Source: Alphaproteobacteria bacterium
GTDB lineage: Bacteria; Pseudomonadota; Alphaproteobacteria; VGDZ01
Assembly (NCBI GenBank): GCA_016869515.1
Contig: VGDZ01000012.1
Location: 1-59,498, forward strand
DNA: 59,498 nt
Direction: 5' to 3'
Both the position numbers and the translations under genes were made by a program. Positions 42,713 to 52,881 of this stretch are shown one piece after another; position 1 is the first letter of the stretch; each line of letters begins with the position of its first letter. Below the pieces are notes generated by a model. It was given only the letters and a program-made list of their open reading frames with translations, was not told where the DNA came from and did not search any database.

Positions 42713-43651
42713 TCAATCGAGCTTGACCTTGCGCACCATCGGCGCGGCCGCGTCGATGGTCCAATCCGACATCGAACCGTCATACATCTTGGTCTGCTTG
42801 TTGCCGAGCAGTTCGGAATTGACGAACCATCCCAGCGAGGCCCAGATGCCGGTGTTGCAGAAGGCGATGGCGTTGCCTTCGGCCGGCGCCTGCTGAAGGG
42901 CGTAGAGCGATTTCAGGCCTTCGATCGAGCGCAACTCGCCGCCGCCGTCGCGCGTGGCCCATTCGCCCGGCACGTTGACCGCGCCCGGCAGCGTGCCGTG
43001 GCGCTGGACGCTGCTTGCCTTGTTGATGCCGACGAACTGGTCCTGGGGCCGGAAGTCGAGCAGGGCCGTGCCGCCGCCCAGCGCGCCCTTGACCTCGTCG
43101 GCGCTGGCGCGCATCTCGGGCCGATAATTGGCCTTGAAGGCCTTGGCCGCGGGCGCCGCGCCCATGCCTTTTTCCAGCGGATTGGCCTTGTCCTTGAGAT
43201 AGCCCACCATGCCGCCGTCCAGGATCGAGACCCGATCGTGGCCCAGCAGCTTGAACGTCCAGTAGATCCGTGCCGCCACGCTGACGTCGCCGGCGCTGCG
43301 GCCAGCCGAGACCACCACGACATGGTCCTGATTGCCGATGCCCATGCTTCCGATCAGCTTTTCGAGATGCGCGATCTCGGGCAGTTGGCCGATGGCCTTC
43401 TTGTCGCCGACCTGGCGGTCGACCCGCCAGCCATCCTTGGCGGCGAAATCGGTGAACACGGCGCCCGGGATATGGCCTTGGGCGAAAGCGGCGGCGTTGC
43501 CCGAGGCGTCCAGCACCACCACGCCCTGTTTGCCGGCCTGGGCCTTGAGCCAGGCCAGATCGACCAGCGGCCGCGCCTGTTGGGCTTGGGCCTGGGACAC
43601 GATCAAGCCGCCCGCGAGCAGCACGGCGGCCAGCAGAGATCGCAACGACAT
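42713..43651 (-). CDS. Periplasmic thiosulfate sulfurtransferase (tandem rhodanese)
   Basis: The 312-residue protein has a Sec signal (MSLRSLLAAVLLAGGLIVSQAQAQ) followed by two rhodanese domains. The first (residues 30-150) lacks a catalytic Cys. The second holds Cys in AFCNTGIWASLGWF. It transfers sulfane sulfur from thiosulfate or a persulfide to acceptors in the periplasm. It lies immediately upstream of dsrE2-tusA, across a short gap with an operator-like repeat. It follows hyuA on the same strand with a 70-nt gap. Confidence 0.85.
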   Translation of the reverse strand: MSLRSLLAAVLLAGGLIVSQAQAQQARPLVDLAWLKAQAGKQGVVVLDASGNAAAFAQGHIPGAVFTDFAAKDGWRVDRQVGDKKAIGQLPEIAHLEKLIGSMGIGNQDHVVVVSAGRSAGDVSVAARIYWTFKLLGHDRVSILDGGMVGYLKDKANPLEKGMGAAPAAKAFKANYRPEMRASADEVKGALGGGTALLDFRPQDQFVGINKASSVQRHGTLPGAVNVPGEWATRDGGGELRSIEGLKSLYALQQAPAEGNAIAFCNTGIWASLGWFVNSELLGNKQTKMYDGSMSDWTIDAAAPMVRKVKLD

Positions 43652-43721
43652 GGCAGTTCCCCCCACGACATAGGTGAATTCGAAACCAATCCGGCCGGCC
43701 GGTCAATCCCGGCCTTGGCTC

Positions 43722-45776
43722 TCACGCGGTCTCGCGCAAGACCAGGCAGCCATGGCGGTCGACCTCGCCCTCCTGGCCGGGATAGACCAGGGTGGTGGTA
43801 TCGAGCTGCACCAGGATGGCAGGGCCCTTGATGCGCGCGCCGGCACCCAGGCGATTGCGGTCGTAGACCGGGGTCTCGATCGGCTGGCCGTCGAAATCGA
43901 CCTTCTGGCGGTCGATGCGCGCGGCGTCGATCGGCCCGGCCTTGGGCAGTTCCAAGGGTGCCGGCCGCGGCAGGCTGCCGGTGGCGGTGACCCGCAGGGT
44001 GACGATCTCGACCGGGGTATCGGGCTGGGCGAAGGTGTAAAGCCGCTCGTGCAGGCGGTGGAAGGCCTCGATCGTGCCTTCGACGCCCGACCACGGCACG
44101 GTCAGCTCGAAGCCCTGGTGGACATAGCGCAAGGCCGCCATGCGAGCGATGGCGCGGCCCGATTCCGGCACCGCCTCCTCGGCCAGCCATTCGCGCGCGG
44201 CGCGTTCCAAATCGGTATAGACCGCTTCCATCCCGGCACGGTCGTAATCGGGCGGGCGTTGCAGATAGGTGCGGGCAAATTCCGACTTGAGGTTCGAAAC
44301 CAGGAGCCCCAGCGCCGACAGCACGCCCGGCGCCGCCGGCACGACGATGGTGCGAACGCCCAAAAGCCGCGCCAGGGCCGTGGCGTGCAAAGGTCCCGCG
44401 CCACCGAAGGGCAGCAGCGCAAAATCGCGCGGGTCGTGGCCGCGCTCGACCGACACCACGCGGATCGCGCCGACCATGTTGTTGTCGATGATCGACAGCA
44501 TGCCGCGTGCCGCCGCGGCCGGATCGAGACCCAGCGGCTTGGCGATCTTGTCGGCGACGGCGCGCTTGGAGGCCTCGCGATCCAGCGTCAGCCGGCCGTC
44601 GAGCAATTTCGGCGTCAGCCGGCCGAGCAGCAGGTTGGCGTCGGTCACGGTCGGCTCGATCCCGCCGCGGCCATAGCAGGCCGGTCCCGGCACCGCGCCG
44701 GCGCTGTGCGGACCGACGGTCAGCGCGCCGGCTTCGGTGACGCGCGCGATCGAGCCGCCGCCGGCGCCGATGGTGACGATGTCGACCATCGGCAGGGTCA
44801 GCGGCCATTCGCCCACCCGGCCTTCGACCGTGGCGCCGGGCTGGCCGTCCTGGATCAGGCAGATGTCGGCCGAGGTGCCGCCGATATCGATGCTGATCAG
44901 GTTGCGATGGCCCGACAGCGCGCCGATATGCGCCGCGCCCATGGCGCCGGCCGCCGGCCCCGACAGCGCGGTCTGCACCGGCTCGCGCCTGGCGGTGGCG
45001 GCGCTGGCGACGCCGCCGTTCGACTTCATCAGCAACAGCGGTCCCGGCACGCCGCGCGCCTTGAGCCGGTCCGAGAGCCGCGCGACGTAGGTCGAGACCG
45101 CCGGCATGACGTAGACGTTGAGGATGGTCGCCATGCTGCGTTCGTATTCGCGGAACACCGGCAGCACCTCGGCCGAGATCGAGACCAGCGCATCGGGCAG
45201 TTCCGCCCGCACCAATTCGCGCGCACGGCGCTCGTGCGCTGGGTTGGCGTAGGAATGCAGGAAGCAGATGGCGATGGCGCGGATGCCTTGCTTGGCGATG
45301 GCGCGCGCCGCCGCGCGCACCGCCGCCTCGTCTAACGGTTGGATTTCCTTGCCGTCGGCATCGAGCCGGCCGGCGATTTCGTGGATGCGCTCGGGCGGCA
45401 CCGGCCGCTTCGGCTTGATCCAGGAATACATGTTGGCCTTGCGCGGAATGTCGTGGCGACCGATTTCGAGCACATGGCGGAAGCCCGCCGTGGTCAGCAG
45501 CGCCGCTTCGGCGCCCTTGCCTTCGAGGATCAAGTTGGTGGCGACGGTGGTGCCATGAAAGACGTGGCCCAGCGCCTCGGGGCCGATGCCGGCCAGCGCC
45601 AGCGCCTGGTCGATCCCGTCCATGAAGGCGCGCGAGGGATCGTCCGGAGTGGACGGCGTCTTGGCGTTCCACACCCGGCCGCTGTTGCGGTCGAGCAGGG
45701 TGACGTCGGTGAAGGTGCCGCCGACATCGATCGCCACGGCGGCGGAGCGGGAGGGATCAGGAGAGGGCATCGACAT
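43722..45776 (-). CDS. hyuA: Hydantoinase/oxoprolinase subunit A (HyuA family)
   Basis: This 684-residue ATP-binding subunit has the actin-like phosphate motif VAIDVGGTFTDVTLLD near the N-terminus, GHVFHGTTVATN and ISIDIGGTSADICL. The family couples ATP hydrolysis to opening of cyclic amides (5-oxoproline, N-methylhydantoin, caprolactam) or to ketone carboxylation. It overlaps the upstream hyuB gene by 20 nt. It is the last gene of the importer operon. The substrate is unknown. Confidence 0.9.
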   Translation of the reverse strand: MSMPSPDPSRSAAVAIDVGGTFTDVTLLDRNSGRVWNAKTPSTPDDPSRAFMDGIDQALALAGIGPEALGHVFHGTTVATNLILEGKGAEAALLTTAGFRHVLEIGRHDIPRKANMYSWIKPKRPVPPERIHEIAGRLDADGKEIQPLDEAAVRAAARAIAKQGIRAIAICFLHSYANPAHERRARELVRAELPDALVSISAEVLPVFREYERSMATILNVYVMPAVSTYVARLSDRLKARGVPGPLLLMKSNGGVASAATARREPVQTALSGPAAGAMGAAHIGALSGHRNLISIDIGGTSADICLIQDGQPGATVEGRVGEWPLTLPMVDIVTIGAGGGSIARVTEAGALTVGPHSAGAVPGPACYGRGGIEPTVTDANLLLGRLTPKLLDGRLTLDREASKRAVADKIAKPLGLDPAAAARGMLSIIDNNMVGAIRVVSVERGHDPRDFALLPFGGAGPLHATALARLLGVRTIVVPAAPGVLSALGLLVSNLKSEFARTYLQRPPDYDRAGMEAVYTDLERAAREWLAEEAVPESGRAIARMAALRYVHQGFELTVPWSGVEGTIEAFHRLHERLYTFAQPDTPVEIVTLRVTATGSLPRPAPLELPKAGPIDAARIDRQKVDFDGQPIETPVYDRNRLGAGARIKGPAILVQLDTTTLVYPGQEGEVDRHGCLVLRETA

Positions 45777-47526
45777 ACTCGCCTTGATGGAACATGCGCA
45801 CGGGGGGTGGATTCGAACGCAGCTTGCGGGTGGCGGCGGCGTCGACCGAGCGCCCGTCGGCCGCCAGCGCCACGCCGTAATCGGCGCGCGCCGATCGTTC
45901 CGAGACGAAGCCGCCCAGCACGTCGGCCAGCACGCGTTCGGGCTCGCGCGCGAACGGATCGCCCCAGCCGCCGCCGCCGCCGGTCTCGATGCGGATGACG
46001 TCGCCCTTGCGCACCGTCGTGCCGTCGCCGATCGGCGGCAACACGCGTTCCGTCGCTCGGCCGGGATTCAGCACCACCCGCCCCTTGCCGCCGCATTTGC
46101 CGCCTTTGACTCCCCAGGGCGGGAAGATCGTGCCCGACAGCCGGTTGGCCAGCATGGCGTCGGGTCCCAGCCACTCGATCTCGCGGATCACGCCGCAGCC
46201 GCCGCGATGGCGCCCGGCGCCGCCGGAATCGCGGTTGATGGCGTAACGCAACAGCCGCGCCGGATAGAGCTGGTCGAGGTATTCCGCCGGGTTGTTCTCT
46301 TGCGCCACGAAATAGACCGCGTCATGGCCGTCGGCCTGGGGACGCCCGCCGAAACCGACGGCCACGCCGTCGTTCATCAGCAGGGTCTCGCCGCTGGCGG
46401 GATCGGTGGTGCGCAGATACCAGAGCGCATAGGAGGCGATGCCGGCCCCGGCCTCGCCGCCGCTGGCCGCGCACATCAGGCCGTTGCAGGCGCTGACCAT
46501 GCGCACCATGGTCAGGCCGCGCTGGCCAAGCGGCGCCGGGAAATCGGGCTTGAGCAGGCTGCCCGGGCGCAAGCGCACCTCGTCGATGGCATGCATCAAG
46601 CCCTCGTTCAGCATCAGCGTCGGGTCTTCGCCCGAAAGGAAGATGCCGAAGATCATTTGCGGCACCGCCGGGTTCATCAGCCAGTTGATCGGCCCCGGTG
46701 CCTGATCGTCGGTGGCGGTGGCATCGACGACGATGCCGTTGTCGGCGACGTCGATCGCCAGCCGCAGCTTGAACGGTCCGTTGCCATGGCCGTCGCTTTC
46801 GACCGCCTCGACGAAGCTGCTGCGGCCGGGCGGGAACAGCGTCCGCAGCCGCTTGCGGACATGGGCCTCGGTCTGGAGATCGAGCTTGGCGAAGGCGTCC
46901 AACACCGAATCGCGGCCGAAGCGCGCGAACAGCTCCAACAGCCGCTTCTCGCCCAGCCGCACCGCCGCGATCAGGGCGCGGGTGTCGCCCTGCAGCTGTT
47001 GGGGAAAACGCGAATTGCGGATGAAGATGCGGAACAGCTCCGCGTTGAGCTTGCCTTCGCGATAGAGCCGCACCGGCGGCACCATCAGCCCTTCCTGGAA
47101 GATCTCGGTGGCGTCGGGCGACATCGAGCCCGGGCGCATGCCGCCGATGTCGGTGAAATGCGCCCAGGACTGGGCGAAGCCCGAGAGCTTGCCCTCGCAG
47201 AACACCGGTGCCGCGAACACCTGGTCGTTGAGATGGCTGACGCCGCCGTCCGAAGCGTAGCAGTCGTTGTACCAGTAGAGATCGCCCGGCCGCATGGTCT
47301 CGGCCGGGAACTGGCGCAGGATCGGCCGGATGATGTGGCCGAACAGCGGCAAGGGCGTGCCCGTGATCAGCTTGCCCTCGGGCCCGAAATAGCCGGTGAA
47401 ATAGTCCTTCTTCTCGCGGATGACGTCCGACATGGCGGTGCGTTCCAGCAGCGCCTCGGTCTCGGCCTGCGCCGCGCGCAGCGCGCCGCGCACGATCTCG
47501 AGCGTGACCGCGTCGCAAGCCGCCAT
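45757..47526 (-). CDS. hyuB: Hydantoinase/oxoprolinase subunit B (HyuB family), first of two
   Basis: This 589-residue HyuB protein has the blocks SDVIREKKDYFTGYFGPEGKL, GDLYWYNDCYASDGGVSH and SWAHFTDIGGMRPGS, plus the Gly-rich RIETGGGGGWGDPF near the C-terminus. It is about the same length as, and clearly paralogous to, the next gene upstream. B subunits provide the hydrolytic half that works with HyuA. Its start is 3 nt after the stop of the other hyuB. Confidence 0.9.
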   Translation of the reverse strand: MAACDAVTLEIVRGALRAAQAETEALLERTAMSDVIREKKDYFTGYFGPEGKLITGTPLPLFGHIIRPILRQFPAETMRPGDLYWYNDCYASDGGVSHLNDQVFAAPVFCEGKLSGFAQSWAHFTDIGGMRPGSMSPDATEIFQEGLMVPPVRLYREGKLNAELFRIFIRNSRFPQQLQGDTRALIAAVRLGEKRLLELFARFGRDSVLDAFAKLDLQTEAHVRKRLRTLFPPGRSSFVEAVESDGHGNGPFKLRLAIDVADNGIVVDATATDDQAPGPINWLMNPAVPQMIFGIFLSGEDPTLMLNEGLMHAIDEVRLRPGSLLKPDFPAPLGQRGLTMVRMVSACNGLMCAASGGEAGAGIASYALWYLRTTDPASGETLLMNDGVAVGFGGRPQADGHDAVYFVAQENNPAEYLDQLYPARLLRYAINRDSGGAGRHRGGCGVIREIEWLGPDAMLANRLSGTIFPPWGVKGGKCGGKGRVVLNPGRATERVLPPIGDGTTVRKGDVIRIETGGGGGWGDPFAREPERVLADVLGGFVSERSARADYGVALAADGRSVDAAATRKLRSNPPPVRMFHQGEYVDALS

Positions 47527-47529
47527 GAC

Positions 47530-49311
47530 CTACTCCATCCGCTCGCGATAGACCTTGCGGTGGAACAGCGCCGCCGGCGTCCGCGTCCGCCGCAGCGCGG
47601 CCGTGGCCGCGGCGTCGATGGCGCTTCCGTCCTTGGTCAGCGCCACGCCGTAATCGGCCCGCGCCGATTCGACCGAGACGAAGCCGCCCAGCACGTCGGC
47701 CAGCACGCGCGCGGGCTCGCGCTCGAAGGGATGGCCGAAGCCGCCGCCGCCGCCGGTCTCGATGCGGACGACATCGCCCCTGCGCACCACCGTGCCGTCG
47801 CTGACCGGCGCCACCTCGCGCCGGTCGGGCCGGTCGGGATTGACCGTGCAGCGCCCGCCGCGGCCGTTGAGGCCGCCGCCGACGCCCCAGGGCGGGTTGG
47901 TGACGCCGTCGATGCGGATCGACAGCATCGCCTCCTCGGCCAGCACCTCGATCTCGCGGATCACGCCGCAGCCGCCGCGCCAGCGGCCGGGGCCGCCGGA
48001 ATCGGGATTGATGGCATAGCGCAAGAGGCGCACCGGATAGCTCAGATCCATGAACTCGGCCGGGTAGTTCTCGTTGGCCACCAGATAGACCGCGTCGATG
48101 CCGTCGGCGAAGGCGCGCGCGCCATAGCCGACCGCGATGCCGTCGGTCAGCAGGAAGCGCGTGCCGGCGGCATCGGCGATGCCACGCAAGTAATAGATGA
48201 CGTAGACATTGCCGGAGGCGACCGCCTTGCCGCCGGTGGCGACGGCGAGCAGGCCCAGGCAGGCGGCGCTGGTGCGCATCAGCGTCATGCCGCGCTGTCC
48301 GAGCGGCGCCGGAAAGCGCGGCGCCAGCAGGCTGCCGGGCCTGGTCTTGACTTCGTCCAGCGCCGCCAGCGCGCCGTGATTGAGCAGCGCCGAGGGCTCG
48401 TCGGACAGGAAATAAATTCCCAGCACCAGCTTGGGCACGTCGGGATGCATGATGAAATTGATCGGCCCCGGCGCCTGGTCGTCGCTGGCCGAGGCATCGA
48501 GCACGGCGCGGTTGCCGACTTCCAGCGCCATGCGGATGGCGAACGGTCCGTGGCCTTGGCCGTCGCTGTCGACCGCCTCGGCGAAGGCGTAGCGCCCGGG
48601 CGGCACGGTGTCGCGCATGCGCCGCGCCACCACGCCGCGGGTCTCGGCGATCAGCGCGGCGAAGGCCTCCAGCACGGAGGCGCGGCCGAAGCGCGCGAAC
48701 ATCTCTCCCAAGCGCCGCTCGCCCAGCCGCACCGCCGCGGTGGCGGCGCGGATGTCGCCGGTGACCATGTGCGGAAAGCGCGAATTGCGCACGAACACCC
48801 TGAGCGCGTCCTGGTTGGTCTCGCCCGCGCGCACCAGCCGGATCGGCGGCACGATGATGCCTTCCTGGAAGATGTCGGTGGCGTCGGGCGAGAGCGAACC
48901 CGGCCGCAGCCCGCCGATGTCGTTGAAATGCGCCCAGGACAGGGCGAAGCCCGAAAGCTGGCCCTCGGCGAACACCGGTGCGATGAACACCTGGTCGGGC
49001 GAATGGCTGACCGCGCCCTTGGAGGCGTAGCAGTCGTTGTACCAGTAGAGATCGCCCGGCTGCATCTCGGCGCGCGGATAGTGCTCCAGCACCGGCTCGA
49101 TCATGCCGCCGAAGATCGGAATGCTGGTGCCGACCACCATCTCGCCCGCGGGCCCGAACAGGGCGACGAAGAAATCCTTCTTCTCGCGGATGAAGGCCGA
49201 CATCGCGGTGCGCGCCAGGAGCGTCTCCATCTCCAGCTGGGCCGAGCGCAGCGCGCCCTTGACCAGCTGGGTGGCGATCGGATCCGCGCCCGGGCGCGGC
49301 CGGGCCGACAT
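47530..49311 (-). CDS. hyuB: Hydantoinase/oxoprolinase subunit B (HyuB family), second of two
   Basis: This 593-residue paralogue of the neighbouring HyuB has matching blocks SAFIREKKDFFVALFGPAGEM, GDLYWYNDCYASKGAVSH and RIETGGGGGFGHPF. The ATG at 49311 shares one base with the stop of the M28-like gene, so the two are coupled. Two B subunits with one A subunit suggests a three-component enzyme, or two enzymes sharing HyuA. Confidence 0.9.
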   Translation of the reverse strand: MSARPRPGADPIATQLVKGALRSAQLEMETLLARTAMSAFIREKKDFFVALFGPAGEMVVGTSIPIFGGMIEPVLEHYPRAEMQPGDLYWYNDCYASKGAVSHSPDQVFIAPVFAEGQLSGFALSWAHFNDIGGLRPGSLSPDATDIFQEGIIVPPIRLVRAGETNQDALRVFVRNSRFPHMVTGDIRAATAAVRLGERRLGEMFARFGRASVLEAFAALIAETRGVVARRMRDTVPPGRYAFAEAVDSDGQGHGPFAIRMALEVGNRAVLDASASDDQAPGPINFIMHPDVPKLVLGIYFLSDEPSALLNHGALAALDEVKTRPGSLLAPRFPAPLGQRGMTLMRTSAACLGLLAVATGGKAVASGNVYVIYYLRGIADAAGTRFLLTDGIAVGYGARAFADGIDAVYLVANENYPAEFMDLSYPVRLLRYAINPDSGGPGRWRGGCGVIREIEVLAEEAMLSIRIDGVTNPPWGVGGGLNGRGGRCTVNPDRPDRREVAPVSDGTVVRRGDVVRIETGGGGGFGHPFEREPARVLADVLGGFVSVESARADYGVALTKDGSAIDAAATAALRRTRTPAALFHRKVYRERME

Positions 49312-51041
49312 CAGGCGCCGGCCTCCTCGACCAGGCGCCGCGCTTCGCGCAGCGCCGCCACCAGCCGGTTGCGGCCGCGCATCGCCTGGGTCAGCGCGAA
49401 GCCGAGCCGCGCCCCCGGGTACTGGCCGAGATCGGCGCAGACCGCGATGCCGGGCAAGGGCGGCACCGGCACCGCCGGATCGTGGCGGAAGCGGGCGCCG
49501 CGGGTATGGTTGATCGGCACCAGGATGCGCGCCAGGCGCTTGACGACGCGATTGGCCGCCGCCGCCGGCACGCGCTTGGCGGCGATTCCAGCATGGAGAC
49601 GGTCGAGCGCCTGCTTGAGTTCGCTCGCCGCCGCCGCCGCCGGCGCGAGATCGAAGCGATCCCCCGCCGCCGCCTGGTAGCGGGCGATGGTCTGCTCGAA
49701 CTCGGCGGCGATGGCGCGCCAGTCGAACGGCAGCACCTCGGCTTCGGCGATGCGATAGGCCGCCGCCAGATAGACCTTGATGTCGCGCAGCATGATGTCG
49801 CGGTCGGCGATGTCGATGGTGTCGTTCTCGGTGTGCCAGGCGATGTTGCCGCCGCAGCCGCCGACGGCGTAGTAGCCCTTCTGCTCGCGCAAGGCGTCGG
49901 GCATGGTCGAGCTGAGCATGAACAGGCTGGAGACGCCGATGTTGTTGAAGGCGTAATCGCCGGCGCGGTGCGGACGCTCGCCGTGGGAATCGAGTCCGGT
50001 GACCTCCTTGATCACGGCCTGGGCGATGCCCTCGGCCTCTTTCATCCACGACACGTCCTTGAACACCGTCGCCCAGCGGCAGCCCGGAGAATCGCAATTG
50101 ATCTGCGCCACGCAGTTCTCGTCGATGTCGATGGCGAAGGCATCGGCGAACCAGGTCGAGCCGGCGTAGCGCCCGGTCGAATGCCCCGGCCACCAGGCGA
50201 TGCGCACGCCGCGATTGGCCATCTTGTCGCGGTGCTTCCACAAGACGCGCGCCACTTCCAGCAGCGTGGCGTTGCCGGTGGCGTTGTCGCCGATGCCGAC
50301 GTCCCAGGAATCGTAATGGCCGTGCAGCAGCACGAACTCCTCGGGCCGCGCCTTGCCCGGAATCTCGACCACCGGCAGCTTCTGGCGGAACCAGCCCTCG
50401 TCGAGGCGCGAGCGCAGCATCGCCCGCCCGCCGCGCTCGGCCAGCGCAATCAGCGTCTTGCCGTCGGGGTTGTTGACCGCCACCACCGGGATCGCCGGCT
50501 TGCGCGGCAGGTCGTCCAGGTCGGGCGTGCCCCAGATCGAGGTGCAGATGCCCCAATGGATGTCGACCCCGGGGTTGACCGCGATCACGCCGATCGCGCC
50601 CGATTGTTCGAACTCGTGGATCTTGTGCGGGAAGGCGAAGCCTTCCGAGATCACGATCTTGCCGCGGATGCGTTCGGGCTTGGACAGCTCGGCCACCTGG
50701 TTCTTCTGCATCAGTGTGCCGACCGACTTGGCGTAGCTGGCCGGAACGTAGACCAGTTCGCCCTCCAGGCCCTGGGGCATGCTCTTGGAATAGGCCGGCG
50801 GCTTGGCGCGGTAGGTCTTGCCCTCGGCCGCGACCGAGGCCTCGTAGGGAATGCTGAGATGCAACTCGGGCTCGTGCACCGTCACCGGCACGCCGTGCTT
50901 CTTCAGCCGTTCGACCATCATGTCGCAGGAAGCGTTGACGTCCTCGGGCTTCCAGCGCGGGAACTGGGCGAAGCGTTCGACCAGCTCCCAGGGAAAATCG
51001 ATGGCGACGTCCTTGAGGATCGCCGGCAGATGATCGGTCAT
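49311..51041 (-). CDS. M28-family metallopeptidase homologue with altered active site (operon copy)
   Basis: This 576-residue protein has an N-terminal region, a PA-like insert of about residues 120-215 (RGKIVISEGF, GAIGVIAVNPG) and an M28 core. The core keeps His and Asp in HGHYDSWDVGIGDNATG, the Asp in NCDSPGCRWA and the late His in WHTENDTIDIAD. At the Glu-Glu pair that supplies the general base and a zinc ligand, the sequence reads WWPGHSTGRYAGS, with no acidic residue. No signal peptide is seen, so it acts in the cytoplasm. It overlaps the iclR gene by 4 nt and hyuB by 1 nt. Confidence 0.75.
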   Translation of the reverse strand: MTDHLPAILKDVAIDFPWELVERFAQFPRWKPEDVNASCDMMVERLKKHGVPVTVHEPELHLSIPYEASVAAEGKTYRAKPPAYSKSMPQGLEGELVYVPASYAKSVGTLMQKNQVAELSKPERIRGKIVISEGFAFPHKIHEFEQSGAIGVIAVNPGVDIHWGICTSIWGTPDLDDLPRKPAIPVVAVNNPDGKTLIALAERGGRAMLRSRLDEGWFRQKLPVVEIPGKARPEEFVLLHGHYDSWDVGIGDNATGNATLLEVARVLWKHRDKMANRGVRIAWWPGHSTGRYAGSTWFADAFAIDIDENCVAQINCDSPGCRWATVFKDVSWMKEAEGIAQAVIKEVTGLDSHGERPHRAGDYAFNNIGVSSLFMLSSTMPDALREQKGYYAVGGCGGNIAWHTENDTIDIADRDIMLRDIKVYLAAAYRIAEAEVLPFDWRAIAAEFEQTIARYQAAAGDRFDLAPAAAAASELKQALDRLHAGIAAKRVPAAAANRVVKRLARILVPINHTRGARFRHDPAVPVPPLPGIAVCADLGQYPGARLGFALTQAMRGRNRLVAALREARRLVEEAGA

Positions 51042-51901
51042 GAGCGTCGTCCCTTGGCACGGGTGGCGGTAGCAAGCTGGATCGGTGCGCCCGGCGGCGT
51101 CACCACCGGCGGCGCGCCAAGCTCGCGCGACAGCGCGCTGGCATGGCTTGCGACCAGCGCGCGATAGCGTGTGGCCGCGGCCTGGGTCAGGCGCGAATTG
51201 GGGCCGGCGATGCTGAGCGCGGCGATCACCCCGCCGCCGAGGTCGCGCACCGGCGCGGCGAAGGAAAAGGCGTCGGAGTCGAGATCGCCATGGCTTTCGT
51301 TGGCGCCGGCCTGACGGATCGCCGCCAGCGCCCGCCGCAGGCTGGCGGCGCTGACTTCGGTGCGGTTGGTGAAGCGGGTTAACGGCCGCTTGAGCACGGC
51401 CTCGATCACCTCGTCGGGGGCGAAGGCCAGCAGCAGCTTGGGTCCGCCACCGACATGCAGCGGCGCCGCCCGCCCGACCTCGGCATAGAGCCGCAGCGGC
51501 TGCGGCGAATGGCGCATGTCGACGCACACCGCCGACAGCCCGTCGCGGATGGTGAGATAGATGTTCTCGCGCGTGGCGTCGGCCAGCGCGTCGAGATGGC
51601 CCTGGGCCAGGCGGATCAGGTCGGTGTGCAGCCGCGCCCGCTCGCCCAGCAGCAATGCGCCGAGGCCGAGCGCATAGCTGCGCTGGGCGTTGTCCTTGCG
51701 CACGAAGCGGCGGCGCTCCAGCGTATGCAGCAGCCGGAACACCTGGCTCTTGGTCGAGCCGGCCAGCTTGGCCAGCTGGGTGACGCCGGCATGGGGATGA
51801 TCGGCCAGCAGCTCCAACAGCGCGATGGCGCGGTCGACCGCGGCGATGGTGTAGGCCGGCGGAACGGCGGGACGGGCGAGGCGAAGGGGATCTTGCGACA
51901 T
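51038..51901 (-). CDS. IclR-family transcriptional regulator
   Basis: This 287-residue regulator has an N-terminal winged helix-turn-helix (about residues 15-80, GVTQLAKLAGSTKSQVFRLLHTLE) and a C-terminal effector domain with LYAEVGRAAPLHVGGGPKLLLA and SFAAPVRDLGGGVIAALSIAG. It is encoded inside the operon it probably controls. A TTG at 51910 is an alternative start. Candidate operators lie between 57521 and 57549, in the divergent promoter region. Confidence 0.88.
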   Translation of the reverse strand: MSQDPLRLARPAVPPAYTIAAVDRAIALLELLADHPHAGVTQLAKLAGSTKSQVFRLLHTLERRRFVRKDNAQRSYALGLGALLLGERARLHTDLIRLAQGHLDALADATRENIYLTIRDGLSAVCVDMRHSPQPLRLYAEVGRAAPLHVGGGPKLLLAFAPDEVIEAVLKRPLTRFTNRTEVSAASLRRALAAIRQAGANESHGDLDSDAFSFAAPVRDLGGGVIAALSIAGPNSRLTQAAATRYRALVASHASALSRELGAPPVVTPPGAPIQLATATRAKGRRS

Positions 51902-51906
51902 GGTCT

Positions 51907-52881
51907 TCAATCCAGGTGGCAGGCGGAACGATGGCCGGGGGCGCGCGGGCGCAACTCGGGTTCGCTTTCGGCGCAGCGCGCCACCGCGCGCGGGCAGCGA
52001 TCGCGGAAACGGCAGCCGGATGGCGGATCGCGCGCATCGGGCACGCCGCCGGAAATCGGCAGCGGATCGCGCGACTGGTCGACATGCGGCACCGGCACCG
52101 CCTTGACCAAGGCGCGGGTATAGGGGTGCTGCGGATCGCGCACCACGCTTTCGGTCGGCCCGTCCTCGACCACGCGGCCGAGATACATCACCAGCGTGCG
52201 CGCGCAGACATAGCGCACCAACGCCAGGTCGTGCGAGATGTAGACCGCGGCCAGGTTCATGGTGTCGCGCACTTCGCGCATGACGTTGAGCACACCGGCG
52301 CGGACGCTGACGTCGAGCATCGACACCGGCTCGTCGGCGACCAGGAATTGCGGCTCCAGCACCAGCGCCCGGGCCAGCACCACGCGCTGCAGCTGCCCGC
52401 CCGACAGCTGGTGCGGATAGAGATGGGCAAAGCGTGCCGCCTCGGGAAGGTGTACGCGCGCCAGCGCGCGCTGGATGCGGTCCTCGTGCTCGGCGCGGTC
52501 GATGCCGGCGTTGATCAGCGGTTCGGCCAACGCACGCAGGATGGTGAAGCGCGGATTGACCGCGTCATAGGGATTCTGGAACACCAGCTGGGCGCGGCGG
52601 CGGAAGGCGCGCAGCGCCTCGCCCTCGAGCGTGCCGAGATCGGCGCCGTCGAAGGCGATCCGCCCGGCGCTGGGGGTCTCGAGCTTGAGCAGCAGTCGGC
52701 CAGTGGTGGTCTTGCCGCAGCCCGACTCGCCCAAGAGGCCGACGCTTTCCCCGGGGGCGATCGCAAGATCAATGCCGTCGACCGCGCGCACCACGGGCCG
52801 CCTTCCCGCCAGCACGTCGCCCAAGCGACGCGTCACCGGGAAGTGCTTGGACAGGCCCTGGGCGGTTACGATCGCAGCCAT
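51907..52881 (-). CDS. Peptide-type ABC transporter ATP-binding protein (DppF/OppF-like)
   Basis: This 324-residue ATPase has Walker [14 protein letters not shown], the signature [15 protein letters not shown], Walker [12 protein letters not shown] and the OppF-type C-terminal Cys-rich motif ([15 protein letters not shown]) found in peptide importers. It overlaps dppD by 16 nt. Confidence 0.9.
   Translation of the reverse strand: MAAIVTAQGLSKHFPVTRRLGDVLAGRRPVVRAVDGIDLAIAPGESVGLLGESGCGKTTTGRLLLKLETPSAGRIAFDGADLGTLEGEALRAFRRRAQLVFQNPYDAVNPRFTILRALAEPLINAGIDRAEHEDRIQRALARVHLPEAARFAHLYPHQLSGGQLQRVVLARALVLEPQFLVADEPVSMLDVSVRAGVLNVMREVRDTMNLAAVYISHDLALVRYVCARTLVMYLGRVVEDGPTESVVRDPQHPYTRALVKAVPVPHVDQSRDPLPISGGVPDARDPPSGCRFRDRCPRAVARCAESEPELRPRAPGHRSACHLD

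Noticed and set aside
45586-49680. A 1364-codon open frame on the plus strand
   Set aside because: It is antisense to hyuA and the two hyuB genes, rich in Arg, Gln, His and Gly, and shows no domain. Long antisense frames are common in very GC-rich DNA.
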